A DNA stretch of 15,973 bases, taken from contig JAOXYB010025502.1 in assembly GCA_028565635.1 (NCBI GenBank), positions 1 to 15,973 on the forward strand, read 5' to 3'. Below, in pieces: positions 8,001-14,925 of this stretch (the first letter of the stretch is position 1; each line of letters begins with the position of its first letter). The notes under the pieces were generated by a model. It made no database searches. It was given only the letters and a program-made list of their open reading frames with translations, and had not been told where the DNA came from. This stretch comes from Phoronis ovalis. Taxonomy: Eukaryota; Phoronida; Phoronidae. Both the position numbers and the translations under genes were made by a program.

Positions 8001-9142
8001 GTTATTTTATTTGGTCAACACCTGTTCATTTACATAGGTACCAGGTAGGTGAAAATCTTACTCTCTTAAAATACTTACTACCTATAATAACGTGAGGATG
8101 CCCAAAGTCTTCATGTGCACGTATATTGGAAATAGTGTTCCTTGCAACTGTCCTTGCTATGTTCTCTACCACTAGGTTGTCCACAGTGTTCTAGGAACCA
8201 ATGAACAATATATGTTCATGTTATGTACCATTTTGTTTTCCTTTTATTTTCCAATAGGATATTTTTTCTGGGAAATTGCTAGTTTCTATATTTTCCTTGT
8301 GACGACAACCTATATCTAGCTCCAAATCAAGCACCTATAATATATATCGACAGTTCCTGAAGCAATGTTCCCAAAACAGTGCTAATTAAAGACACTTATT
8401 CTATTTTGAACCTGTCTATACAAAAATAAATTAACTTTTTTTATTTCTAGATTTTTTTTTTTTGTATATAAATTGATTTACCTAAGTGTTCAATCGTTTT
8501 CACAATGCTGAAATCGTTGGAAAATCCCTATAATGTTATAACCTATTCTTGGTCGAAATATGGCACAGTTAACATTTCTACAACCTGATTGGCTAACTCT
8601 GGAAATGTCCCAAGATGGCTAGCGCCTCTTAGCGGATAAAGTTCGGGCCGACTTTATGAATAACACAACATAGAACATTGCGGACGAGCAAAAGCAAGTT
8701 TTGTGAAAATGTCTGAATTGTTTTCGTACATGTATTGTCAAGTACACAGCTGGCAAAGTTGCCTTGTTAACTGAGTACCTTCTTTTACGTCATGGTTTTA
8801 ACGTAAAGCACTACTGCAGTACTTTTCGTTATATATTATTCTCTGTTATAGGTATCATCCAGCATACACCGCGATGGAGAACTCTGGCATCATCCCTACA
8901 GCGAGGATCAGAGGGAATACATTGTGCAAAAATTAGTTCACGCAAATTTTCCCGTATCTGATCCTCAAACGTTAAACGAAAAAAAGAAGCTGAAAAGGCT
9001 GATCAGAAATGCTCAGAATGCTGAAAAGAAAGTGCATAAAACGGCTAGGCGCGGAGATCAATATTACGAACTACTGGCTAAAACAATCTACGAGCTTATG
9101 AAAGAGAACAGAACGATAATAAAGGGACAAAATTCGCTGTAA
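2007..9142 (+). CDS. Small KIX-domain protein (six exons, 242 residues)
   Basis: The model joins 2007-2053, 2694-2784, 2995-3093, 4857-4958, 6134-6232 and 8852-9142 (729 nt, intron phases 2,0,0,0,0). All introns are GT-AG and the joined frame stays open to TAA. Residues about 157-232 are a KIX domain as in CBP/p300 and MED15, a three-helix fold that binds activation-domain helices in the nucleus. WH starts it, QKLVHANFP with SDP gives the helix-1/turn motif, and YYELLAKTIYELMKE gives helix 3. The first 146 residues are charged and match nothing I recognise. The start ATG has A at -3 and an in-frame TAA two codons upstream. CBP and p300 are over 2,000 residues with KIX internal, so this would be a KIX protein without HAT, bromo or TAZ domains. 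Missed exons cannot be excluded. The KIX call is strong; exons 1-2 are the weakest part. Confidence 0.75.
2299..2657. mobile_element. Non-autonomous element with terminal inverted repeats (intron 1 of KIX gene)
   Basis: The left end GCAATAAACTATTTGCATAC pairs with the right end, which reads GCAATAGACTATGTGCACGC when reverse-complemented. Similarity continues inward through CAGACCC and a CCAGCAT/CCGGCAT block. No transposase frame is present. A related copy lies at about 5915-6100. The target duplication is unclear and the outer limit could be a few bases inside (2306-2650). Confidence 0.6.
2694..2784 (+). CDS. KIX gene coding exon 2
   Basis: The acceptor is ACTTAATTTCAG and the donor is GAACAG|GTATTT. 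The leading T completes Asn16, then 30 codons follow, including LERRARCC and MERHPSGESETDQ (residues 17-46). The exon is hydrophilic and probably disordered. The ATG at 2725 is an alternative start. An inverted-repeat element ends only about 40 bp before the acceptor. Confidence 0.55.
2995..3093 (+). CDS. KIX gene coding exon 3
   Basis: This is a 33-codon phase 0-0 exon between TTTATGTTTCAG and CTCAAG|GTTAGT (residues 47-79). It starts PILTACGCPLPYTRTSDGQ and ends in an acidic, probably helical LEELELRFLIDLK. I do not recognise a domain. The two cysteines in CGC are too few for a zinc-binding motif. Confidence 0.6.
3094..4856 (+). other. Intron 3 of the KIX gene
   Basis: This 1.76-kb AT-rich intron has no recognised repeat or gene. 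One interval, 3169-3204, could be a 36-nt phase-neutral mini-exon (AG acceptor, AA|GTAAGT donor), but nothing else supports it. The remainder has only short chance frames. Confidence 0.5.
4857..4958 (+). CDS. KIX gene coding exon 4
   Basis: This is a 34-codon phase 0-0 exon after CATTGTTGCAG (residues 80-113). It opens ERFPDQHEVVTFPFLEMTK and closes with a basic VRRLRVRSECLGIR. The preferred donor is ATAAGA|GTAAGT. A second in-frame donor, TTCGA|GTAAGA at 4932, would shorten it by 9 codons. The basic tail could be a nuclear-localisation patch, but this is inference. Confidence 0.6.
4959..6133 (+). other. Intron 4 of the KIX gene
   Basis: This is an AT-rich intron. Its right end, about 5915-6100, is a diverged copy of the element at 2299-2657. 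A 122-codon open frame at 5269-5637 has the composition expected of chance AT-rich translation and no family features. No RNA gene was seen. Confidence 0.5.
5915..6100 (+). repeat. Second copy of the 2299-2657 element, left end missing
   Basis: It shares with about 2430-2650 a run of AT-rich blocks and the right terminal region: AACTAAATGATGCYGG, a GGGTCTGA/GGGGCTGA block, GTGCACGCAAATAGT at the end. Its end also matches, in reverse complement, the left terminus of the first copy (ACTATTTGC). I found no left terminal repeat, so this copy is truncated or decayed. It ends about 35 bp before the exon 5 acceptor. Confidence 0.55.
6134..6232 (+). CDS. KIX gene coding exon 5
   Basis: This is a 33-codon phase 0-0 exon between TTCGTATGTGCAG and GACTTT|GTAAGT (residues 114-146). 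The product is HALMWARWTFTNEVQ then DLFHYQDKEDFYKLAGDF, rich in aromatic residues and probably helical, directly ahead of the KIX exon. It may be an extra helix packing on KIX or part of an unknown N-terminal domain. It is not recognised. Confidence 0.6.
6775..7015. mobile_element. Palindromic MITE with TAA target duplication
   Basis: This 241-bp element is almost wholly self-complementary, centred near 6895 on CACAATTGTG. The ends are CACTAGGAACC and GGTTCCTAGTG, flanked on both sides by TAA (6772-6774 and 7016-7018). A 3-bp TWA duplication is the habit of PIF/Harbinger elements, so a Tourist-like, Harbinger-mobilised element is likely. Within each arm the motif TTGCGAGAA or its complement recurs about four times, so the arms contain nested inverted repeats. 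The arms differ only at a few bases around 6830-6855, suggesting a young insertion or gene conversion. It lies in intron 5 of the KIX gene. Confidence 0.85.
7132..7590. mobile_element. 459-bp non-autonomous DNA transposon with TIRs
   Basis: The left end AGCTGGACCTTCGTCACTG pairs with the right end, whose plus strand reads GGTGACGAGGGTCCAGCT. Complementarity continues through TTTAAAT/ATTTAAA to about 45 bp. Both ends are flanked by TA, consistent with a Tc1/mariner-type duplication, but two bases are weak evidence. There is no transposase frame. The right part (7357-7590) recurs in the same orientation at 14462-14630 with internal deletions. Confidence 0.7.
7591..8544 (+). other. Intron 5 of the KIX gene, middle part
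   Basis: No gene, RNA or repeat was recognised apart from a short T-rich run near 8450-8464. It separates the two transposons on its left from the repeat at 8545-8670. Confidence 0.5.
8545..8670 (+). repeat. Repeat copy A with a 32-bp core shared with intron 1 of the UNC5C-like gene
   Basis: It matches the reverse complement of 14749-14862. The core 8572-8603 (starts GGCACAGTTAAC, ends CAACCTGATTGGC) is identical in both. Flanks are clearly diverged but alignable (AGCGCCTCTTAGCGGATA against AACGCCTCCTAGGGGATA). It lies about 180 bp before the KIX exon. It could be an old mobile element or a shared regulatory module; the core contains an inverted CCAAT box (ATTGG). Confidence 0.65.
8852..9142 (+). 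CDS. KIX gene last exon: KIX domain
   Basis: The acceptor TCTGTTATAG precedes 96 codons and TAA. Residues 157-232 align end to end with the CBP/p300 KIX domain without gaps of note: LWHHPYSEDQREYIV (start and helix 1), QKLVHANFPVSDPQTL (helix 1 and turn), KLKRLIRNAQNAEKKVHK (helix 2), RRGDQYYELLAKTIYELMKE (helix 3). Tyr218, Tyr226 and Lys230 fall where CBP has Tyr650, Tyr658 and Lys662, the groove for phosphorylated CREB. The C-terminus is a short TIIKGQNSL tail. Confidence 0.92.
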   Translation, partial: VSSSIHRDGELWHHPYSEDQREYIVQKLVHANFPVSDPQTLNEKKKLKRLIRNAQNAEKKVHKTARRGDQYYELLAKTIYELMKENRTIIKGQNSL

Positions 9143-9188
9143 CATTATCATTATCATAACATGTAAGGTTACAGATATTCGCCAGATG

Positions 9189-9194
9189 AATAAA
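9189..9194 (+). terminator. Poly(A) signal of the KIX gene
   Basis: A canonical AATAAA begins 47 bp after the TAA stop and is followed by T/GT-rich sequence. A second AATAAA at 9281-9286 is a possible distal site. This supports exon 6 as the terminal exon. Confidence 0.7.
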
Positions 9195-10277
9195 ATTGTT
9201 TTTGAATCTAAACCAAGTTTATTTGGTACTGAAAAACATTTCGAAAAACTTTTGCAATTGAAAAAGTAATGTATTTATTGAATAAAAAAATACAAATTAA
9301 CTTAAACTCGCTGTTACCGGAAATATAGTATTGAATCTGATATATGGTAATTGAATCAGGTTTAGATGCACCTATTATGGAGATTTCATCCTTGGGATCA
9401 GTGCCATACTTTCTTTATTGCAATACCTAATTAAGATTACAATTCAGTGTTGTCAACATTTCGTCTGTCTCGTCGGGTTACCCAGTGGCTACATTGTGCA
9501 AGTAGCAAATACTCCTTTTACACAATGTAACTTGCAGGAATGCAGACATTTGAAACATTAATGAATCATAGCTGGACAATTAACTAATAATTTTGTTTTC
9601 ATTCTTTCTGACATGGCTGACTGGCTGCCATGTTCGTTTTGCGATAAGCTGTTCAATTTGTCCTTGGCGTATTCTCCAACGCCACATGCAGGATTTTTGT
9701 AAAACTTAGCAACACGGTCGAATTGTTATCGTATCATCATTTTTAGTAATAATAAAAAATAAGCTTGAGAAATTTGGTAAAAACATCATACAACCATCGT
9801 TCAAGTTACAAATCACATATCAAAATGAGACATGAATCCTTGTCAACAAGTATCCGTTTCTTTTTCTTTATTTCTGCCTTTCTTTACTGAGACAGCTATA
9901 CTATACGTGTTAGTATGGTGTGCATATGCAGGTTTATAATGTGTTTAACGTAAATGGTTCCTTGGTATGTCCCTAATTGAAATGAAGCAACAGTTGGTAA
10001 TGCTGATAATTGTGAATCCCAGCTTACGAAGCACTATTAAATATGTTGTCTTCTGATATTACCTCTGAACGCATCACCTACTCTTAGGGTTTTCAATAGA
10101 ATGGAGGACCTGTTTTTCAGTCAAAAAAGAAACCTTCTGCAGGTTGTTATACGTGGATAAAAACGAGACTTGTAACTATGGACAACTCGGTGCAAAATTC
10201 GCCCACTTGGTAAACAAGACGCAATTCTCCAATAGCATTAATCGGATATTGTGTGACAATATCTATATACTAAAAAG
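9195..10277. other. Convergent intergenic region between the two genes
   Basis: It lies between the 3' ends of the plus-strand KIX gene and the minus-strand UNC5C-like gene. It contains a small hairpin (TACATTGTG near 9490 and CACAATGTA near 9521) and the possible minus-strand poly(A) signal at 9867-9872. No further gene was seen. Confidence 0.55.
9867..9872 (-). terminator. Possible poly(A) signal of the UNC5C-like gene
   Basis: Minus-strand AATAAA is the nearest canonical signal after the stop codon at 10278 and implies a 3' untranslated region of about 400 bases. Nearer non-canonical hexamers exist, so the true site is uncertain. Confidence 0.35.
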
Positions 10278-10616
10278 CTATAATCTAGTTGTCTCCATGC
10301 TGTTATCGTTTTCGTGTAAAATAAGTTTTTCAACTTCTTCAGCTAAATCTAGGCGTTCCATGTTTTTCACTGCCTCATGAAATTGAGACAATGTCCTGTT
10401 TTCGGTTTCCCACTGCCGTAATAGCATTTCTGTTGGACTATTTTGTGATTCTAACCATGTAACAATAGTGTAATCCAGGTCCATAAAGTTTGCTACGGTA
10501 TGCCAGTCTCTTCCTAATGAACTGATAGGATCCAGGATCATAATGAGTTTACGACGTAATTCGTAGGGAAATACTGAGTAAGTTCCTGGCGGTGTGGTAA
10601 TTGCGGGTAGGATATT
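10278..10616 (-). CDS. UNC5CL: UNC5C-like exon 6: death domain and stop
   Basis: It encodes residues 512-623 after the acceptor TTTTTGACATTTCAG. The death domain starts near VFPYELRRKLIMILDP and includes DWHTVANFMDLD (helix 2, Trp549), TWLES (Trp565), SPTEMLLRQWE (Trp580) and a final LAEEVEKLI. This is the UNC5 subfamily pattern, in which death-domain helices follow UPA directly. A short NDNSMETTRL tail ends at TAG. Confidence 0.9.
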   Translation of the reverse strand, partial: NILPAITTPPGTYSVFPYELRRKLIMILDPISSLGRDWHTVANFMDLDYTIVTWLESQNSPTEMLLRQWETENRTLSQFHEAVKNMERLDLAEEVEKLILHENDNSMETTRL

Positions 10617-13600
10617 CTGAAATGTCAAAAACAGTCTAACGGTATTTATAAGGTCGTACGATAATTGATGCTTTATAGATTCAAACATGGAGAACCACCA
10701 TTTAAAGTATAATTATATTGAGCTATAGAGGTTGCTGATTCAAAGATAATGAAATTGTGAAGGCAAAATACAACTGTGACTGGTCTCCTATTCTCAAAAC
10801 ATTTTATTGATTGAGTACATTTGTTGGTTAGTAACACGTGATTTTTTGTCGTTGTCAGCAAGAACAAAGTTTGAATTTGCTTTTGAAGTTTCAATGCATT
10901 CCCACCAGGTGGTCTACAATCAGTCACAGCAAAAAAAATCATCGTTCTTATCAGAACGAACCGCTGAGGTTGAGATATAATTTCTCGGCTTGTTACTGGA
11001 TGAAATATTAGCGAAAAGCCTGGTATTACGATATGATGTTGTATTGTTGAACTGAAGGGAATGTATTTTTATTCTTAAACAAAGTTGTCAGCTTGTTCAG
11101 TGCAATGTGTGGATACTGGAAATCCATTCATTTAATTAGATATGGGATGATATTTATCACTGCAAATTAAATCTTTAAGTTTTCTTATTTTTTGTAATTA
11201 TAATCATTGTTGAATAGCCAAATGGTCCAAAAGCTTCCAAGGAACTTTATTGCATTGACTAACAGCTAATGAGTTACGTTTCTAAATAACAGAAAAGCAA
11301 CCAAAAGGATTTGCTCGGAATTGTTCTTAGGGTAAAACTCAGAAATTATTTCACTTACTGAACGTGTTTCTTCGGCGATAGTAATTATTTGCATCTGGTT
11401 TAAAAAATCAACTTGGTACACTTTAATATTACAGACAATCTTAGATTTTCCCTCTATTCCTTGAGGTTCCATTAATATCAAGCAATATGGAGACAATCCA
11501 TGCCAGATAGCCTCAAAGCCGAGTTGCTAAAACAGAAGTAAATGAGCGGTAGGTATATATATACTGACGACAGTATTAAAACACTCAGGAGCTCAAAGAC
11601 GTAAATTGCGGTACATTACAAACAGTATATATATCTGATTCAAAAATCCTTTTGATACAAATTAAAAAAAATTATTTAAACGTAAGACATTTTTGTACCT
11701 TTTTCTTTGTATTCACTGCCCATCCTTCACTAACATCTTCAACTTCTAAACATACATTCCCCCCAGTATCATGCACAAACAGAGGCACTGGTGCATCAAG
11801 TCTATGTCCACCGAGGTCTCTCTCTGTGTCCCTAACATTCTACAAGTTTACAGTTATGTAAATATTTATATCCATGTGGGTGATAAAAAAGCGTAATGCT
11901 ATATATGAAAAGAAACGTATTTTACGTCTTAGACAACTGAGATGTTACTTAGATGTTACATGATAGACATCTGTTTGAAGAAAACTGATCTGTTTTCTAA
12001 TGTTCATTTTCTATGATCATTTTTTTTATAACTTATCAACCCTAGCTTATTAGTGAGCTTCAGTAGGTAACAATAAGTGCATTCGGCAACACATTATACA
12101 ATTTCGAGTGCATGGAATAAATAGTTTATGCTTATTTTCGCTATAACATTAGTAGCTGGTAGAACTATCTAACGGGTATCACTCACAATGATTTTGCTCT
12201 GATTTATCAACATTACTGTGTTGCACTGAATATTTATACCGCAAACAATTGTGGATATTCAAGTAGTGATCCCAAATTCAATAAACACACCTGGTATTAA
12301 ATGCAACGAAATAAAATTTCAGAGGTTATTCATCTTTATTTTAAAAGTAATGGAGTAGGTTTTACATTAGGACTTCAAATAATAAGATATTACGTTCCTG
12401 TAAATTTCTATAGCACAAAAATAAACGTGAAGCAATCTCCCAAAAACACAGTCACGGATATATGCAACATAATAAGTTATAATTACCAATGTCTAAAATT
12501 ATGATTCGAAACAGATTACTAATTTATAAATAGCTAATAATTCATCAACAACAAAATATCAAACTAATCAATTAAAACAAGCGCGAATTAAAGCAGCCAT
12601 TTTATATTGAATTATTTTTACTATCACTATTAGACTACTAGGCACACAAATCAGTAACTGTACGATACTACTGACTTCCTACAGTATGGGTTCTAATACA
12701 GGATATTGTTATACGGCTCACTCATTATCTATGTTATATACTTACCTCCATTTCTGTCTTGTAATCATTAATACAGTATACTCTGATTTTAAATAACCTT
12801 CCGAGTTCTAAAGGAGAAGCAAAAGAGACGAGTCTCACTGATTTCGCAGCCACTGTGTTTTCTTTCGATTCACCAATAACAGTATATAGCGTAAAATGGC
12901 GCAAACTCAACTGGATACAACTATCATGTTTAACCACGCCATCACAATCATCTGTAGTTAATGTTTTCCACTGTGTATATTCACAAAATATCGTTTCACT
13001 TTTCATTAAAGTTGCGTCCCAGTCTGTATGTAGATTTCTTGCACAATGGGGTGTGGTGAGTATCACCGGCGTGTGGAAACTCAAACCGTGCGGTTCACAT
13101 ACAATAGTTGGCGTTAGTATGGACTGTTTGGACAATAACTTAGGCATATATTCCGGCTTCCAAATCAAACCAAGGCTAATCTCCGTGTCAGTAATTAATG
13201 CACGAGGCGGAATTGCTAATTTTATTTCACAAACTTGTATTTCCCCACCAGCGGGACCAATAATATTTCGTGAAAATGTTCCGTGACTAATATCTAATGT
13301 TGAAAGTTGCAAGCTTGGCGACTTTATCTCTTCTGTTTGGGGACCGCCATTTTGTTCAAACCAATATTGGACATTACCTTCACTGAAAATCAAAAAGAAA
13401 ATGTTAAAAACAGTAAATGAAAATAGATGACGTAGCAATTTAAAATAGATTTCGTCTTCGTCCTTACTAAATATAACAACAAATTACAAATTTGCTCGTG
13501 CATGTTATATTTAACAGTGGTAAACAAGTGTTTGCTATTTCTAAAAATCTTTCATTGTCTTCACTTCCAAAGAATACGTAGGTTTGACGCACTAGTGAGA

Positions 13601-14925
13601 CCTTAACAATTTCGAGCTTCTACATTTCTGATTGGAATAGAGATGCGTCGGTCAGGTTAGTTATAAAATGACAGGAATTTTGAAAAAAAGGGACTTTGTT
13701 TTATGAACGTGGGCACTCTTCTTGGTAAAGAACCTAAATCAAGTTTGGCATTAACTAATTAAGTTGCAATTTGAGTAGTGTGTTTTTTTTCAAATAAAAC
13801 ATCTGAAAGCTTCTATTAAGATGCATGTTTGCATCGATTATACAAATGCAGTTGCAATATGTTGGTAAACGAACTGTTTTGTAATTAATACCTGCTCTCT
13901 GGTTTAGCAAGTTCATTTACAGGAGTCGATGTTTTGGACAATTGTGAGCAATTTGTAGCAACCTTTCTCCCTTCAACATCAGCATCCTGCCTCTGGTCTC
14001 GAATTCTGTTGTGCTCTGATGTTTCAATAGTATCCCTTAAGGTGGCCATGCTAGGCTCGCTATGTCCTTCATGACGGTACCAAAGTGCTACTTTAACAAT
14101 CGCTCCTGTGATTATGACAATAGCAAATAGAGGGACAACCAGAACTGCAACAGAAATGGTCATTTCCTGGTTTTCGGACGGTTTCCTAGTAGTTGTGCCA
14201 TTTTCCGAAAAAGCCCGTTTCCTAAATCTAACACGCCGTGTCCAGACGTTGGTAGTTGGTTCTACATCTCTCCGGTATCTCGTAGTTTTTTCTCCTTCAG
14301 TGGTTTGATTCACGTTTGCTAAACCCATGCTTATGGTGGTATTGAGTGTTGCGTTCACGTTGGCAGACAATGCTGTGTTTTCAGCACTGGGCTCTAAATT
14401 ACTGACGACACTCTGGATAGTGAAGGCTAGTAACAACTGCAAAACAACAAGTACCGTAATCTTAAAAACGTAGTTAGCTCCAATTTAGATCCGCCGGATT
14501 TTGCTGTAGGATGTACCTTATGGTTTTTAGGAGATGTCATAAAAATTAATTAAACTGTGTGCGTTGCATACACAAGTCTAAAAATAAATTGGTCATGAAT
14601 TTTTATTTAAACGGTGACGAGGGTCCGACTTGGCCTTAAAACTTGCATCCAGAAGAAACGTTATAGCTAAAATTGTCTAAAATGTAAAAAGGTAAGTGAT
14701 TGCTCTGTGATGTGCATTTATTAAAGGCACGTGTTCTACTTTGTGTCGTTTATATGGTCAGACCGAATTGTATCCCCTAGGAGGCGTTAGATATCAGGGA
14801 ATATTTCCTGAGTTCGCCAATCAGGTTGTAGAAATGTTAACTGTGCCGTGTTTCAACCAGGTAATAAAGCATATTGCACTTACCACAAATAATCTCCATG
14901 TATAAACTACGTTAAACTTCTCCAT
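10278..14925 (-). CDS. UNC5CL: UNC5C-like (ZU5-UPA-death domain) transmembrane protein, six exons, 623 residues
   Basis: On the minus strand the exons are 14925-14884, 14436-13892, 13382-12746, 11839-11699, 11526-11359 and 10616-10278 (1,872 nt, intron phases 0,2,0,0,0), all GT-AG. The order is signal peptide 1-26, ectodomain 27-105, membrane helix about 107-133, ZU5 about 229-366, UPA about 375-507, death domain about 523-610. Netrin receptors UNC5A-D have two Ig and two thrombospondin domains outside; none is present, so UNC5CL/ZUD, a membrane-anchored activator of NF-kB and JNK signalling in mammals, is the closer architecture. HFT (358-360) sits at the end of ZU5, the position of the self-cleaving HFS of PIDD. 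The start has an ideal AACATGG context. Alternative upstream exons carrying Ig domains cannot be excluded but the signal peptide argues against them. Confidence 0.88.
10617..11358 (-). other. Intron 5 of the UNC5C-like gene
   Basis: This 742-bp intron has no recognised repeat. An 89-codon minus-strand open frame (10673-10942) lies here. An acceptor-like TGACTGATTGTAG near it would open a phase-0 reading, but no matching donor follows before a stop. Exons 5 and 6 join in phase without it. Confidence 0.5.
11359..11526 (-). CDS. UNC5CL: UNC5C-like exon 5: second half of UPA domain
   Basis: This is a 56-codon phase 0-0 exon between TACTTCTGTTTTAG and CGTTCA|GTAAGT (residues 456-511). It reads IWHGLSPYCLILMEPQG then KIVCNIKVYQVD and ends in IAEETRS. 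These match the end of the UNC5 UPA fold (a W-x-G turn, then two beta strands with C-x-I-x-V-x-Q-V). Reading on past the donor meets a stop soon after. Confidence 0.88.
11699..11839 (-). CDS. UNC5CL: UNC5C-like exon 4: first half of UPA domain
   Basis: This is a 47-codon phase 0-0 exon between AACTGTAAACTTGTAG and AAAAAG|GTACAA (residues 409-455). The reading NVRDTERDLGGHRLDAPVPL then FVHDTGGNVCLEVEDVSEGW continues the UPA domain begun in exon 3, as in UNC5 where a conserved E-x-x-LGG segment follows the VYxIxD strand. It is too short to stand out as an open frame; domain continuity and phase reveal it. Confidence 0.85.
11840..12745 (-). other. Intron 3 of the UNC5C-like gene
   Basis: This AT-rich 906-bp intron has no recognised repeat, RNA or coding sequence. 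It splits the UPA domain. Confidence 0.5.
12746..13382 (-). CDS. UNC5CL: UNC5C-like exon 3: ZU5 domain and start of UPA
   Basis: The acceptor is TTCTTTTTGATTTTCAG and the donor is ATGGAG|GTAAGT (residues 196-408). The ZU5 hallmarks are visible in order: GTFSRNIIGPAGGEIQV, IKLAIPPRALITDTEI, LTPTIVCEPHGLSFHTPVIL, TTPHCA. The C-terminal strand RHFTLYTVIG (357-366) holds HFT at 358-360. The UPA domain begins at SVRLVSFASPLELGRLFKIR (377-396). The opposite strand carries a long open frame that is only the shadow of this exon. Confidence 0.93.
13383..13891 (-). other. Intron 2 of the UNC5C-like gene
   Basis: This 509-bp intron includes, at 13759-13891, the portion duplicated with exon 2 at 232-364. 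No other repeat or gene is seen. Confidence 0.6.
13892..14436 (-). CDS. UNC5CL: UNC5C-like exon 2: ectodomain, membrane helix and juxtamembrane region
   Basis: The acceptor is CTTGTTGTTTTGCAG and the donor is AGAGCAG|GTATTA. It encodes residues 15-195. It opens with LLLAFTIQSVVS, completing the signal peptide. The ectodomain is Asn/Thr-rich with sequons at Asn42, Asn46, Asn57 and Asn93, and has basic sites RYRR (67-70) and RRVRFRKR (81-88). The membrane helix begins ISVAVLVVPLFAIVIITG (about 107-133) and is followed by an inside flank WYRHEGH. Residues 143-196 are duplicated at 365-534. No Ig or thrombospondin cysteines are present. Confidence 0.88.
14462..14630 (+). repeat. Truncated second copy of the 7132-7590 transposon
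   Basis: It is colinear with 7357-7590, sharing GTTAGCTCCAATTTAGATCC, GCATACACAAGTCTAAAAAT and ATTTAAACGGTGACGAGGGT, with an internal deletion of about 60 bp. The left terminal repeat is missing. It lies in intron 1 of the UNC5C-like gene, beginning about 24 bp from the exon 2 acceptor. Confidence 0.75.
14749..14862 (-). repeat. Repeat copy B (inverted relative to 8545-8670)
   Basis: This is the reverse complement of the segment in the KIX gene's intron 5, with a 32-bp identical core at about 14815-14846 and diverged flanks. It lies in intron 1, about 20 bp inside the donor of exon 1, and with the transposon fragment at 14462-14630 makes up most of that intron. Confidence 0.65.
14884..14925 (-). 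CDS. UNC5CL: UNC5C-like exon 1: start and signal peptide
   Basis: It encodes MEKFNVVYTWRLFV, ending in phase 0 at GTG|GTAAGT. Spliced to LLLAFTIQSVVS of exon 2 it forms a standard signal peptide: Lys near the N-terminus, a hydrophobic core, and small residues before a probable cut after Ser26. The ATG context AACATGG is close to ideal. The fit of phase and hydrophobicity across the splice is the main evidence. Confidence 0.8.

Noticed and set aside
10673-10942. Minus-strand open frame considered as an extra UNC5C-like exon
   Set aside because: An acceptor-like TGATTGTAG exists, but no usable donor follows before the stop, and the UPA and death-domain exons already join in phase 0 at a spacing natural for the family.
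11652-11861. 69-codon plus-strand open frame
   Set aside because: It is antisense to the UPA exon 4 (11839-11699), whose minus-strand reading continues the UPA domain in phase.
12855-13286. 143-codon plus-strand open frame
   Set aside because: It is the shadow of the ZU5 exon on the opposite strand; the minus-strand reading matches a known domain throughout.
10278-14925. Assignment as a true netrin receptor (UNC5A-D)
   Set aside because: No Ig or thrombospondin cysteine patterns occur upstream, and the first two exons form a complete signal peptide and short ectodomain.
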